This document shows, piece after piece, positions 1-8,417 of a stretch of DNA of 53,394 nt. Origin of the DNA: an uncultured Flaviramulus sp. GTDB taxonomy: Bacteria; Bacteroidota; Bacteroidia; Flavobacteriales; Flavobacteriaceae. Numbering within the stretch: the first letter of the stretch is position 1; every line of letters starts with the position of its first letter. The position numbers and the translations under genes are program-made. Below the pieces are notes generated by a model. That model was not told the origin of the DNA. It was given only the letters and a program-made list of their open reading frames with translations, and searched no databases. The DNA lies in NCBI GenBank assembly GCA_947487155.1, contig CANKVS010000027.1:1-53394 (forward strand), read 5' to 3'.

Positions 1-132
1 GTGTCAAAAATGTAGAATTCTTCCTCTTCAGACTAACTACTATTTTTGCTTAACACACAACAATTGGTCTTGATCCACTAAAATAGTGTAACGATTTACT
101 CAGAAATCAAACCATTTTCAAGACCACTAATG

Positions 133-169
133 AAAAAACCCTTGAAAATCATCTGATAATCAAGGGTTT
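133..169 (-). terminator. Rho-independent terminator of the tRNA-Phe gene
   Basis: On the minus strand a 10-bp stem (plus-strand arms AAACCCTTGA at 136-145 and TCAAGGGTTT at 160-169) with a 14-base loop is followed by a run of six T. It lies about 15 bases downstream of the tRNA 3' end, so it should end that transcript. Confidence 0.8.
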
Positions 170-183
170 ATAAAATTTAAAAG

Positions 184-256
184 TGGTACCTCCAGGAATC
201 GAACCAGGGACACAAGGATTTTCAGTCCTTTGCTCTACCAACTGAGCTAAGGTACC
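184..256 (-). tRNA. tRNA-Phe (anticodon GAA)
   Basis: The reverse complement folds as a complete 73-base cloverleaf. The acceptor arms GGTACCT and AGGTACC pair over 7 bp, the D arm reads AGCTCAGTTGGTAGAGC, the anticodon loop CTGAAAA sits between AAGGA and TCCTT and gives anticodon GAA, and the T arm is CCTGG-TTCGATT-CCAGG. The discriminator base is A. The CCA end is not encoded, because the next genomic bases read CTT. It stands alone, with its own promoter and terminator. Confidence 0.97.
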
Positions 257-271
257 TCGCCAAAGCGGATG

Positions 272-303
272 CAAATATATATTCATTTTTATTATTCCCC
301 AAA
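272..303 (-). promoter_or_regulatory. Bacteroidota-type promoter of tRNA-Phe
   Basis: On the minus strand TTTG (300-303) is followed after 20 bases by TATATTTG (272-279). This matches the Bacteroidota -33 TTTG / -7 TAnnTTTG consensus with normal spacing. The -7 box ends 15 bases before the tRNA. Confidence 0.75.
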
Positions 304-429
304 GAAAAATCATGAAAAATAGCATCCTTTAACTTTACTTTAGTTTATGTGCCTGATTAGGCATAATATAAAGTTAAATAAGAAGCATATTATAGCTTGT
401 TTTGTAAATTTACATTTTTTAGGAGAATT

Positions 430-1158
430 ATGAACTTAGTAATTGATGTAGGGAATACTTTTGTAAAACTTGCTGTTTTTAATAAAGGAAAAATTACTTT
501 TAATAAAAGTATTGAGATTCGCAATGTAAGAGAAAGTATTAGTCTATTAAAAAAACAATATAAGGAAATTAATAAGGCTATTATTTCTTCTGTTGGCGAA
601 CTTAAAAGCGATGATTTAAAATATATTAATAAGCACTTTAAATTACTAGTTTTAAACGCTAAAACAAAACTCCCTTTTATAAATAAGTATGAAACACCTA
701 ACACGTTAGGCATAGACAGAATAGCTTTGGTTAGTGCTTCTGTAAATCAATTTCCAAAAAACAATGTGCTTATTATTGATGCAGGCACATGTATTACTTA
801 CGATTTTATTACCACTGCAAATGAGTATTTAGGTGGTGCAATTTCACCAGGAATTAGAATGCGTTATAAATCTTTAAATAATTTAACCGCTAATTTACCG
901 TTGTTAAAAACAGAAATGCCTAATACTATAATAGGTAATAGTACAAATGAATCTATACATTCTGGAGTTGTTAATGGTGTTTTAAATGAAATTGACGGAG
1001 TAATTGCAGACTATAAACTTAAATTTTCAGAATTAACAGTTATTTTAACAGGAGGCGATGCTAATTTCTTGTCTAAACAATTAAAAAGTAGCATATTTGC
1101 CAATTCAAATTTTCTTTTAGAGGGACTGAACTATATTTTACAATTTAATATAATCTAA
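430..1158 (+). CDS. coaX: Type III pantothenate kinase
   Basis: Phosphorylates pantothenate to 4'-phosphopantothenate, the first step of coenzyme A synthesis in the cytoplasm. The 242-residue product has the normal length for CoaX and carries the ASKHA-fold phosphate motif DVGNT at residues 6-10, NTLGIDR at 91-97, the second phosphate loop DAGT at 117-120, GGAISPG at 135-141 and a TGGD motif near residue 210. The ORF can be extended upstream to 397, but AGGAG lies just before the ATG at 430 and the conserved family start is there. The next gene begins directly after the stop codon, so they are probably co-transcribed. CoaX needs a monovalent cation and is insensitive to CoA feedback; that is family knowledge. 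Confidence 0.95.
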   Translation: MNLVIDVGNTFVKLAVFNKGKITFNKSIEIRNVRESISLLKKQYKEINKAIISSVGELKSDDLKYINKHFKLLVLNAKTKLPFINKYETPNTLGIDRIALVSASVNQFPKNNVLIIDAGTCITYDFITTANEYLGGAISPGIRMRYKSLNNLTANLPLLKTEMPNTIIGNSTNESIHSGVVNGVLNEIDGVIADYKLKFSELTVILTGGDANFLSKQLKSSIFANSNFLLEGLNYILQFNII

Positions 1159-2463
1159 ATGATAAAAAAACTTGTATTAGTTTTTATTGCAATTTTTGCA
1201 ATTCAGTGTTATGCACAACAAGGAACAGCTTCACCTTATTCGTTTTACGGAATAGGAAGCCTTAAATTTAAAGGAACTGTAGAAAACCGTAGTATGGGAG
1301 GCTTAAGTATACTGGCAGATAGCGTTCATGTAAACTTACAGAATCCAGCATCATACGCTACAAAAAATTTGGAAGGCTGGGAAGGAAGCAGACCTGTTAA
1401 ATTTGCTGTAGGAGGAAGTTACTCTAGTATCAATTTAAAAAGCGAATTAAGTTCAGGCAATGCAACATCAACAACGTTTGATTATTTAGCATTATCCATT
1501 CCCATGGGGAAATTTGGTTTTGGTTTTGGCTTGTTGCCATATACAGCGGTAGGATATAAATTAGAATCTTTAAAAGATAATAATCCCGATACACCATTAA
1601 ACAGGTTTCGGGGAGAAGGTGGTATTAACAAAACATATATAGGCCTTGGGTATTTAATAACCAAAGGATTAAGTATTGGGGTTGATGCTCAATATAACTT
1701 CGGAAATATTCAAAACAGTACTATCGAGTTTGCTTATGATAGTGATAATGTTCCTGTATTTTACCAATCTCGTGAAACTAATAGATCGGACTTAAGCGGC
1801 TTAAGTTTTAATTTAGGACTTTCATACAATACGATGCTAAATGAAAATTTGGAATTTGTTTCAGGAATTACATATACACCAGAAAGTAATTTAATATCAA
1901 AAAACGAACGTCTATTTTCAACAATAGTAATTAATACAACTTCAGGTCAAGAATCAACGATAAATACTATTCAAGCAAACCTTGAAGCTGCTGGGTTAGA
2001 AGAAACAGAATTGGTTATGCCTTCAAAATATTCGTTTGGAGCAGGAATTGGTAAACCTAAAAAATGGTTTTTAGGAGCTGAATATTCGGCACAAAAAACA
2101 AGCGACTTTTCTAATGCTTTATATAGTGGTAGTACTTATGAGGATGCTTCAACTATTTCGGTAGGAGGGTTTTATATTCCTAAATATAATGCCTTTAACG
2201 GTATATTTAAAAGAAGTACATATAGAGCAGGTGTTCGCTATGAAAAAACAGGATTAGTTTTAAATGACGAATCAATAAAAGAGTTTGGCATATCTTTTGG
2301 AGTAGGTTTACCACTAGGTAACGGATTCTCTAGTGCAAATTTAGGTTTTGAAATAGGTAAACGAGGAACAACTGATAATAGTTTGATTCAAGAGAATTTT
2401 ATTAATTTCCAGATTAGCTTATCTTTGGCAGATAGATGGTTCCAGAAACAAAAATTTAGGTAA
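1159..2463 (+). CDS. Outer-membrane beta-barrel protein (FadL-like fold, function unknown)
   Basis: The 434-residue protein starts with a clear Sec signal peptide ending near residue 20 (CYAQQ). The rest is built of alternating hydrophobic and polar stretches rich in Gly, Ser, Tyr and Phe, as in porin-like barrels, and it ends with an aromatic residue followed by a short basic tail. The early segments (SPYSFYGIG, then an RSMGG motif and NPASYA) resemble Bacteroidota proteins related to FadL/PorV-type transporters. It abuts coaX without a gap and precedes the TPR and lptC genes, which suggests an envelope operon. The substrate is unknown. Confidence 0.75.
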   Translation: MIKKLVLVFIAIFAIQCYAQQGTASPYSFYGIGSLKFKGTVENRSMGGLSILADSVHVNLQNPASYATKNLEGWEGSRPVKFAVGGSYSSINLKSELSSGNATSTTFDYLALSIPMGKFGFGFGLLPYTAVGYKLESLKDNNPDTPLNRFRGEGGINKTYIGLGYLITKGLSIGVDAQYNFGNIQNSTIEFAYDSDNVPVFYQSRETNRSDLSGLSFNLGLSYNTMLNENLEFVSGITYTPESNLISKNERLFSTIVINTTSGQESTINTIQANLEAAGLEETELVMPSKYSFGAGIGKPKKWFLGAEYSAQKTSDFSNALYSGSTYEDASTISVGGFYIPKYNAFNGIFKRSTYRAGVRYEKTGLVLNDESIKEFGISFGVGLPLGNGFSSANLGFEIGKRGTTDNSLIQENFINFQISLSLADRWFQKQKFR

Positions 2464-2482
2464 CAAGCATAAAATTAGAATT

Positions 2483-3865
2483 ATGAAGACGAAAATTACA
2501 TTACTATTTACATTATTATTCTTAGGATTAAATATAGGTTTTGCGCAACAAGATGAAGAATCTATGACTAAACTCTCTATATTCCACGAGTATGTAAAAG
2601 CTAAAAATTATGATGCAGCTTATGAGCCTTGGATGGCAGTAAGAAATAAAGCTCCAAAGTTTAATATAGCAATTTATGCCGATGGCGATAAAATTTTAGC
2701 ACATAAAATTAAAAACTCAACTGGTGCAGAAAAGGTAAGTTTTATTAAAGATCTATTAAAGCTTTGGGAAGAACGTGTAACTAATTTTCCAAGTAAAACC
2801 AAAAAAGGCGAATACGCAGCAAAGGGGTGTCAACTTATGTATGACAATAGAGAGGCTTTAGGTAAAACAAAAGAAGAATTATATGAGTGCTTTGATGCGG
2901 CTTATGAATTAGATAAAGCAACATTTACTAACCCAAAGAGTTTATATACTTACTTTTCTTTAATGGTGGACTTGTATGATGCTGGCAAAAAACCTGCTAA
3001 AGACTTATTTAATAAATATGATGATGTTGTTGAAAAGAAAGACGAAGAAGTTAAAAATTATTCAGAGAAGCTTAATAAACTTATTGCTAAAGAAGATGCA
3101 GGTACAGAGTTAACTAAAAAAGAAAAATCATATAAAAAATCCTATGAAAGTTATTTAAAAGCGTACGATCAAATTTCTGGAAGTATAGATCAGAAATTAG
3201 GAGATAGAGCAAATTGTGAAAACTTAATTCCATTATATAGAAGAGATTTTGAAGAAAATAAAGGTAATGCCATTTGGTTGCAAAGAGCAGCTGGTAAAAT
3301 GTCTGAAAAAGAATGTACAGACGATCCGTTATTCTTTGAGATGGTAAATGCGTATCATGAGTTAAGTCCGTCTGCTAATTCTGCGTATTACTTAGGTATT
3401 TTAAAAGATAAAGAGAAAAAGTCTAGCGAAGCTATCGCGTTTTACGAGCAAGCCATTAGTTTAGAAGCTGATGATTTTAAAAAGGCAAAACTTTATAATA
3501 GAATTGCTTTAAAATTAAAAGCAAGAAAAAGCTATTCTAAAGCTAGAAGTTATTTTAGACAAGCATTAAAATTAAACCCATCAAATGGTCGCCCACATTT
3601 ATCAATTGCTGCGATGTATGCTGCAAGTGCTAAAAATTGTGGAGATTCTAACTTTAATAAAAGAGCAGTATATTGGTTAGCTGCAGATGAGGCAAGAAAA
3701 GCTGGTAGAGTAGATCCAACTCAAAAGAAAAATGCAGCAAAATCTGTAGCAAATTATTTGGCTAAAGCACCAAGTAAATCTGAAATTTTTAGCGAAGGTA
3801 ATGCAGGACAAACTATAGATATAGGCTGTTGGATTGGAGCTTCGGTAAAAGTGCCAAAACTTTAA
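2483..3865 (+). CDS. Periplasmic tetratricopeptide-repeat protein
   Basis: A 460-residue protein with an N-terminal signal peptide (about residues 1-21, ending GFAQQ). The middle region, about residues 175-240, is rich in Lys and Glu and probably forms long helices. Degenerate TPR units follow: one near residues 298-330 (SAYYLGILKDKEKKSSEAIA), then AKLYNRIALKLKARKSYSKA and a further repeat to about residue 385. TPR domains bind other proteins, so it may be a scaffold for the adjacent outer-membrane and LPS-transport genes; this is inference from position. The stop codon is immediately followed by the lptC start. Confidence 0.8.
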   Translation: MKTKITLLFTLLFLGLNIGFAQQDEESMTKLSIFHEYVKAKNYDAAYEPWMAVRNKAPKFNIAIYADGDKILAHKIKNSTGAEKVSFIKDLLKLWEERVTNFPSKTKKGEYAAKGCQLMYDNREALGKTKEELYECFDAAYELDKATFTNPKSLYTYFSLMVDLYDAGKKPAKDLFNKYDDVVEKKDEEVKNYSEKLNKLIAKEDAGTELTKKEKSYKKSYESYLKAYDQISGSIDQKLGDRANCENLIPLYRRDFEENKGNAIWLQRAAGKMSEKECTDDPLFFEMVNAYHELSPSANSAYYLGILKDKEKKSSEAIAFYEQAISLEADDFKKAKLYNRIALKLKARKSYSKARSYFRQALKLNPSNGRPHLSIAAMYAASAKNCGDSNFNKRAVYWLAADEARKAGRVDPTQKKNAAKSVANYLAKAPSKSEIFSEGNAGQTIDIGCWIGASVKVPKL

Positions 3866-4426
3866 ATGAAAAAAAGTAGTACATATAATATAATAACCAT
3901 AGTCACAGTATTTTCTGTGGCTATGTTTTTTTCGTGTAATAACAACATAAAAGATGTGCAAAAAGTTGGTGTTTCAGAAAATGAACCTGTTGGAGATGCA
4001 GAAAACATTAATTTTAAATACACAGATTCAGGAAAAATACAAGCCGTTGTTATTAGTTCTAAAATGCTAGACTATAGTAATAGAGATTTTCCGTTTATGG
4101 AGTTTCCTAATGGCGCTACTATGGATGTATTTGACGATAAAAACAAAAAAACGGTTATTGTTGCAGATTATGCCATTATATATGAAAATACAGGACTTAT
4201 AGATTTGCAAGGGAATGTAGTTATTACAACGCACGATAAAAATATTTTAAAAACCGAACAACTTTATTTCGATAAAAAAAACCAGTGGTTATTTTCTAAT
4301 TACCCAACAGTTTTAAATTCTAATAACGGAAGCTTAGGTAAAGGAAATATTTTTGACTCTAATACCAAGTTCGATTTGTATAATATATATGAAATGCAAG
4401 ATTCCCGAATGGTTTTAGATGAATAA
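3866..4426 (+). CDS. lptC: LPS export ABC transporter periplasmic protein LptC
   Basis: LptC links the inner-membrane LptBFG transporter to LptA and passes lipopolysaccharide to the periplasmic bridge. The 186-residue product begins with a lipoprotein-type signal (FFSC, Cys24), as bacteroidotal LptC proteins often do. The body has the OstA/LptC jellyroll pattern, with short beta strands around residues 50-150 such as MEFPNGATMDVFD, DYAIIYENTGLIDLQGNV and TEQLYFD. It begins directly after the TPR gene stop codon and appears to be in the same operon. Confidence 0.85.
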   Translation: MKKSSTYNIITIVTVFSVAMFFSCNNNIKDVQKVGVSENEPVGDAENINFKYTDSGKIQAVVISSKMLDYSNRDFPFMEFPNGATMDVFDDKNKKTVIVADYAIIYENTGLIDLQGNVVITTHDKNILKTEQLYFDKKNQWLFSNYPTVLNSNNGSLGKGNIFDSNTKFDLYNIYEMQDSRMVLDE

Positions 4427-4476
4427 AATTAAACTTTCCTATTTTAATTACCTTTACATAATAATAAATATAACAG

Positions 4477-4671
4477 ATGAAATATTCTAAGTTTTTTCAA
4501 TACGCCTATTTAGTATTTGCAGCACTATTTTTATACAATGCTTTTGCTAAGTGGTCTAACACAGGAGAAATAGCCTACGGTTCTTTAATATTGGGAGCTT
4601 TGGCTGTTTTTATGCTCTTCTTTAAAAGAAAATTTAGTAAAAAATTCGACAATAGAAACGATTCAAATTAA
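4477..4671 (+). CDS. Small two-helix membrane protein of unknown function
   Basis: A 64-residue protein with two hydrophobic segments, about residues 8-24 and 34-50, followed by a strongly basic tail (KRKFSKKFDNRN) that should lie in the cytoplasm. I recognise no domain. Its stop codon directly precedes the start of the CNNM/CBS gene, which supports translation as part of the same operon. Length, start codon and tight packing argue for a real gene. Confidence 0.7.
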   Translation: MKYSKFFQYAYLVFAALFLYNAFAKWSNTGEIAYGSLILGALAVFMLFFKRKFSKKFDNRNDSN

Positions 4672-5964
4672 ATGAGCCTTTATGTAGTAATCATAATTGT
4701 ATCATTAATGCTTTCGGCGTTTTTTTCAGGAATGGAGATTGCTTATGTGTCTTCAAATAAAATTCATATTGAAATTGAAAAAAAACAAGAAGGTATTCTC
4801 GCAAAAGTATTAAGTAAGTTAACTGCAAAACCTTCAAAATTTATAACAACCATGCTTATTGGTAATAATATAGCATTGGTTATTTATGGGTTTTTTATGG
4901 GCGATTTGTTAGTAAGCTGGTTTCAGTCTATGTTATTATCATCTTCTTCAGCTTTTATTAATTATATGCTTATAGATTTAAGTTTATTATCGCAAACACT
5001 TATTTCTACTTTTGTTATTTTAATTACTGCCGAATTTTTGCCAAAAGTATTTTTTCAAATTTATGCAAACACATTAATTAAAGCACTCGCAATTCCTGCA
5101 TATATGTTTTATATGTTGTTCACTTTTATTTCAGATTTTGTGATTTGGATTTCAGATTTTGTTTTAAAACATGTGTTTAAAACAGAAGGCGATCAAATTC
5201 AATTGGCGTTTACAAAAGTAGAATTGGGAAATTATATAAGCGAGCAAATGGAATCTGTTGAAGCACATGATGAGGTTGATGCCGAAATTCAAATTTTTCA
5301 AAATGCATTAGAATTTTCCGATGTAAAAGCACGAGACGTTATGGTACCTCGAACCGAAATTATAGCGGTTGAAATTAACGATTCTATTAAGGAACTTAAC
5401 ACGCTTTTTACCGAAACTGGTTGTACTAAAATTTTGGTTTTTAAAGAAACAATTGACGATATTTTGGGGTATGTACATTCTTTCGACCTGTTTAAAAAAC
5501 CAAAAACTATAAAATCTGCAATGTTACCTGTAGAGTTTGTGCCAGAAACGGTACTTATTAAAGATGTATTAAATGTGCTCACCAAAAAACGAAAAAGTAT
5601 TGCTGTGGTTTTAGATGAATATGGTGGGACTTCGGGTATTATGACGGTTGAAGATATTGTAGAAGAACTTTTTGGAGAGATTGAAGACGAACATGATACT
5701 ATTGTTTTAACAGAAGATAAAATTGATGAAACCACCTTTGTGTTTTCGGCACGTTTGGAGGTCGATTATTTAAACGAAACCTATAAAATTAATCTTCCAG
5801 AAAACGAAAATTACGAAACTTTAGGCGGGTTAATTGTAAATTATACCGAAGAGATTCCGCAACAAAACGATATGGTGAAAATTGAAAACTTTCAATTTAA
5901 TATTTTAGAGGTGTCTAACACTAAAATAGATATGGTACGACTTAATGTGTTAGCAGAAGAATAA
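4672..5964 (+). CDS. CNNM/CBS-domain membrane protein (CorC/HlyC family)
   Basis: The 430-residue protein has the classic three-part design of the family: a DUF21/CNNM membrane domain with about four helices (residues 1-150, including SAFFSGMEIAYVSS), two CBS domains (about 200-325, with DVMVPRTEI at the start and VVLDEYGGTSGIMTVEDIVE at the end), and a C-terminal transporter-associated CorC/HlyC domain (about 345-428, with YETLGGLIV). Proteins of this type are linked to magnesium or cobalt efflux, and the older name hemolysin is misleading. It follows the 64-residue gene without a gap. The ion specificity cannot be told from sequence. Confidence 0.9.
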   Translation: MSLYVVIIIVSLMLSAFFSGMEIAYVSSNKIHIEIEKKQEGILAKVLSKLTAKPSKFITTMLIGNNIALVIYGFFMGDLLVSWFQSMLLSSSSAFINYMLIDLSLLSQTLISTFVILITAEFLPKVFFQIYANTLIKALAIPAYMFYMLFTFISDFVIWISDFVLKHVFKTEGDQIQLAFTKVELGNYISEQMESVEAHDEVDAEIQIFQNALEFSDVKARDVMVPRTEIIAVEINDSIKELNTLFTETGCTKILVFKETIDDILGYVHSFDLFKKPKTIKSAMLPVEFVPETVLIKDVLNVLTKKRKSIAVVLDEYGGTSGIMTVEDIVEELFGEIEDEHDTIVLTEDKIDETTFVFSARLEVDYLNETYKINLPENENYETLGGLIVNYTEEIPQQNDMVKIENFQFNILEVSNTKIDMVRLNVLAEE

Positions 5965-6234
5965 AGAGGACTATACAATTCAAATAAACAATAATCAATT
6001 AAATTAAAAGATTGATTGTTGGTTCTACTGCATACAAAGCGTATTAAAACATAAGTCTATCAAAATCTATAGAGGTATTCTAAAATTAAAGCGTCGTTCT
6101 ACTTTCATTATTAAATAGAAAATGGTATTTTCGCGCACGATATTTTTTCAATAAAAGATTAATTTACTTTAATTGATTAACAACTTAACAAGCTAAAATC
6201 CTAATAAAAGGATTTCTAAAAATTTAAATGACAG

Positions 6235-8361
6235 ATGGCAGTTTTAAATAAAATTAGACAACGTTCACTATTTTTAATATTAATTATAGCATTAGCGTTA
6301 TTCTCTTTTGTATTAGCAGATTTATTTAAAAATGGTGATGCACTTACCTCAAAATCGCAAAGTATAGTTGCTACCATAAACGGTAAAGATATTACGCGAG
6401 AGGACTTCTTGAAAAAAGTAGAAGTTGCCCAAAAACAAGCAGGTGCTTCAGCTACTAATACACAGGTAATGAACCGAGTTTGGGAGCAGGAGGTAAGACA
6501 AGCAGTAATGGAAACTCAATTTGAGGAGTTAGGTATTTCTGTTGAAAAAGATCAAATGCGAGATTTGTTAAAAACAGCTTTGGCCTCTAGTCCAGAATTT
6601 TTAAATGAAGCTGATCTTTTTGATGAAGCTAAGTTAAACGAATACATTGCTAACTTAAAAGAAACGTCTCAAGTTGGATATGCATCATGGGTAAATTACG
6701 AAAAACAAGTTGCAGCTAATGCATTACAACAAAACTATTTTAATTTAGTTAAAGCTGGTTTAACAGGTACGCTTGCAGAAGGAGAATTAGACCATAAACT
6801 AGAAGGAAATAAAGTTGATATTAAGTATGTGCAAGTTGCTTATTCTTCAATTGCAGACAGTCTTGTTAAAGTTTCTAAATCTGATGTTTCAGATTATATT
6901 AATAAAAACAAAAAGCAATACGAAGTTGAAGCATCAAGAGATATTAAATTTGTAGAGTTTAAAGAAATCGCAACTGTTGAAGATGAGAATGCTATTAAAA
7001 ACCAACTTGAAATATATTTAAACGGTGGTACTATTAATGTTAATGGAAGAAAAGATGCTATAGCTGCTTTTTCTGAAATTAAGAATGACGAAGAGTACAT
7101 AAATACTATAGCAGAATCTGATATAAAATTTGATAGTCGTTTTGTTTTTAAATCTAGTTTACCAACGGTAGTTGCAGATAGTATTTTTAATTTAAATGAA
7201 GGCGATGTTTTTGGGCCGTATAAAGATGCGGGGCATTTTAAATTATCTAAAGTTGTAGCCGTAACAAAACAAGCTGATTCTGTTAAAGCTAGACACATTT
7301 TAATTCCTTTTATAGGTTCTCGTTCTGCTACAGATTCATCATCTACAAGAGAAGTGGCTAAAAAACAAGCAGACAGTCTTTTAAAGATATTTAAAAGAAA
7401 TAAATCATCATTTGCAGATGTAGCAAAAGCACTTTCTGCAGATCCAGGAAGTGGTGCAAAAGGTGGTGATTTAGGGTATTTTGGTCCTGGTAGAATGGTA
7501 CCTCAATTTAACGATTTCTGTTTTGAAGGTAAAAAAGGAGATGTTGGTGTTGTAGAAACCATGTTTGGTTTCCATATTATTGATATTGAAGATCAAAAAA
7601 ATATTCAGCGAGCTGTACAAGTTGGTACTATTGCAAAAAAGATTGAGCCATCTGAATCTACCATTGATAAAGTATTTAGAGATGCTTCAAGTTTTGAAAT
7701 TAAGGTTGGCGATGAAGATTTTCAAGAAACAGCTACCAAAGAGAAATTTATTGTACGTCCAGTAAATGGTATAAAAGTATTAGATGAAAATATACCAGGT
7801 GTTGGTAACCAAAGACCAATAGTACGTTGGGCGTTTGAAGCAGATGCTGAAGTTGGAGATGTTAAACGTTTTAATATTCCTAACGGCTATGTTATTGCAC
7901 AATTGGTAGCAAAGCATGAAGAAGGACTGATGTCTGTTGATGATGCTACATTAAGTGTATTGCCTATTATTAGAAAAGAAAAGAAAGCAGAAATGATTAG
8001 AGATAGAGTGTCTGCTTCAACTTTAGAAGATTTAGCTAGTGCTGAAAATACATCGGTAAGATCTGCTTCTGCTATAAATATGAAAAACCCAACAATATCT
8101 GGAGCAGGTAGAGAACCTTTGGTTGTAGGTGCAGCTTTTGGATTAAATGAAGGTGAAACGTCTAAGTTAATTGACGGTGCAAATGGTGTTTATATGGTAC
8201 AAGTTACTAAAGTAACACCAGCGGTTGAACTAGATAATTACCAAGCTGCTGCAAATAGAGTGGAGCAACAAAAATCTAGTGTAGTTAATACAAAGCTATA
8301 TAACGCTTTAAAAGAAGCTGCCGAAATTGAAGATAATAGAGTAAGTTCTCAAGTTCAATAG
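6235..8361 (+). CDS. ppiD: Peptidyl-prolyl cis-trans isomerase PpiD-like (SurA N-terminal type)
   Basis: A membrane-anchored periplasmic foldase. The 708-residue protein starts with a short cytoplasmic segment (MAVLNKIRQRS) and one transmembrane helix at about residues 12-29. A SurA-like chaperone region follows, and a parvulin/rotamase domain runs from about residue 350 (VKARHILIPF) to 460 (MFGFHIIDIED), with the typical GGDLGYFGPGRMV segment. A second, degenerate PPIase-like region probably lies at the C-terminus. It is transcribed alone after a 270-base spacer in which I see no gene, and ends at a bidirectional terminator. It probably assists folding of exported outer-membrane proteins. 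Confidence 0.9.
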   Translation: MAVLNKIRQRSLFLILIIALALFSFVLADLFKNGDALTSKSQSIVATINGKDITREDFLKKVEVAQKQAGASATNTQVMNRVWEQEVRQAVMETQFEELGISVEKDQMRDLLKTALASSPEFLNEADLFDEAKLNEYIANLKETSQVGYASWVNYEKQVAANALQQNYFNLVKAGLTGTLAEGELDHKLEGNKVDIKYVQVAYSSIADSLVKVSKSDVSDYINKNKKQYEVEASRDIKFVEFKEIATVEDENAIKNQLEIYLNGGTINVNGRKDAIAAFSEIKNDEEYINTIAESDIKFDSRFVFKSSLPTVVADSIFNLNEGDVFGPYKDAGHFKLSKVVAVTKQADSVKARHILIPFIGSRSATDSSSTREVAKKQADSLLKIFKRNKSSFADVAKALSADPGSGAKGGDLGYFGPGRMVPQFNDFCFEGKKGDVGVVETMFGFHIIDIEDQKNIQRAVQVGTIAKKIEPSESTIDKVFRDASSFEIKVGDEDFQETATKEKFIVRPVNGIKVLDENIPGVGNQRPIVRWAFEADAEVGDVKRFNIPNGYVIAQLVAKHEEGLMSVDDATLSVLPIIRKEKKAEMIRDRVSASTLEDLASAENTSVRSASAINMKNPTISGAGREPLVVGAAFGLNEGETSKLIDGANGVYMVQVTKVTPAVELDNYQAAANRVEQQKSSVVNTKLYNALKEAAEIEDNRVSSQVQ

Positions 8362-8384
8362 AAGTTATTTCTAAAGACTATAAT

Positions 8385-8412
8385 AAAAAAAACCTCGTAT
8401 GAGGTTTTTTTT
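8385..8412. terminator. Bidirectional terminator between ppiD and the GHMP kinase gene
   Basis: A perfect 12-bp inverted repeat (eight A plus CCTC at 8385-8396, GAGG plus eight T at 8401-8412) has a 4-base loop. It carries a T-run on each strand, so it can end both convergent transcripts. Confidence 0.9.
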
Positions 8413-8417
8413 ATGGC

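Noticed and set aside
7565..7765. Plus-strand 66-codon ORF inside ppiD
   Set aside because: It lies in another frame of a well-supported foldase gene and has no domain or ribosome binding site.
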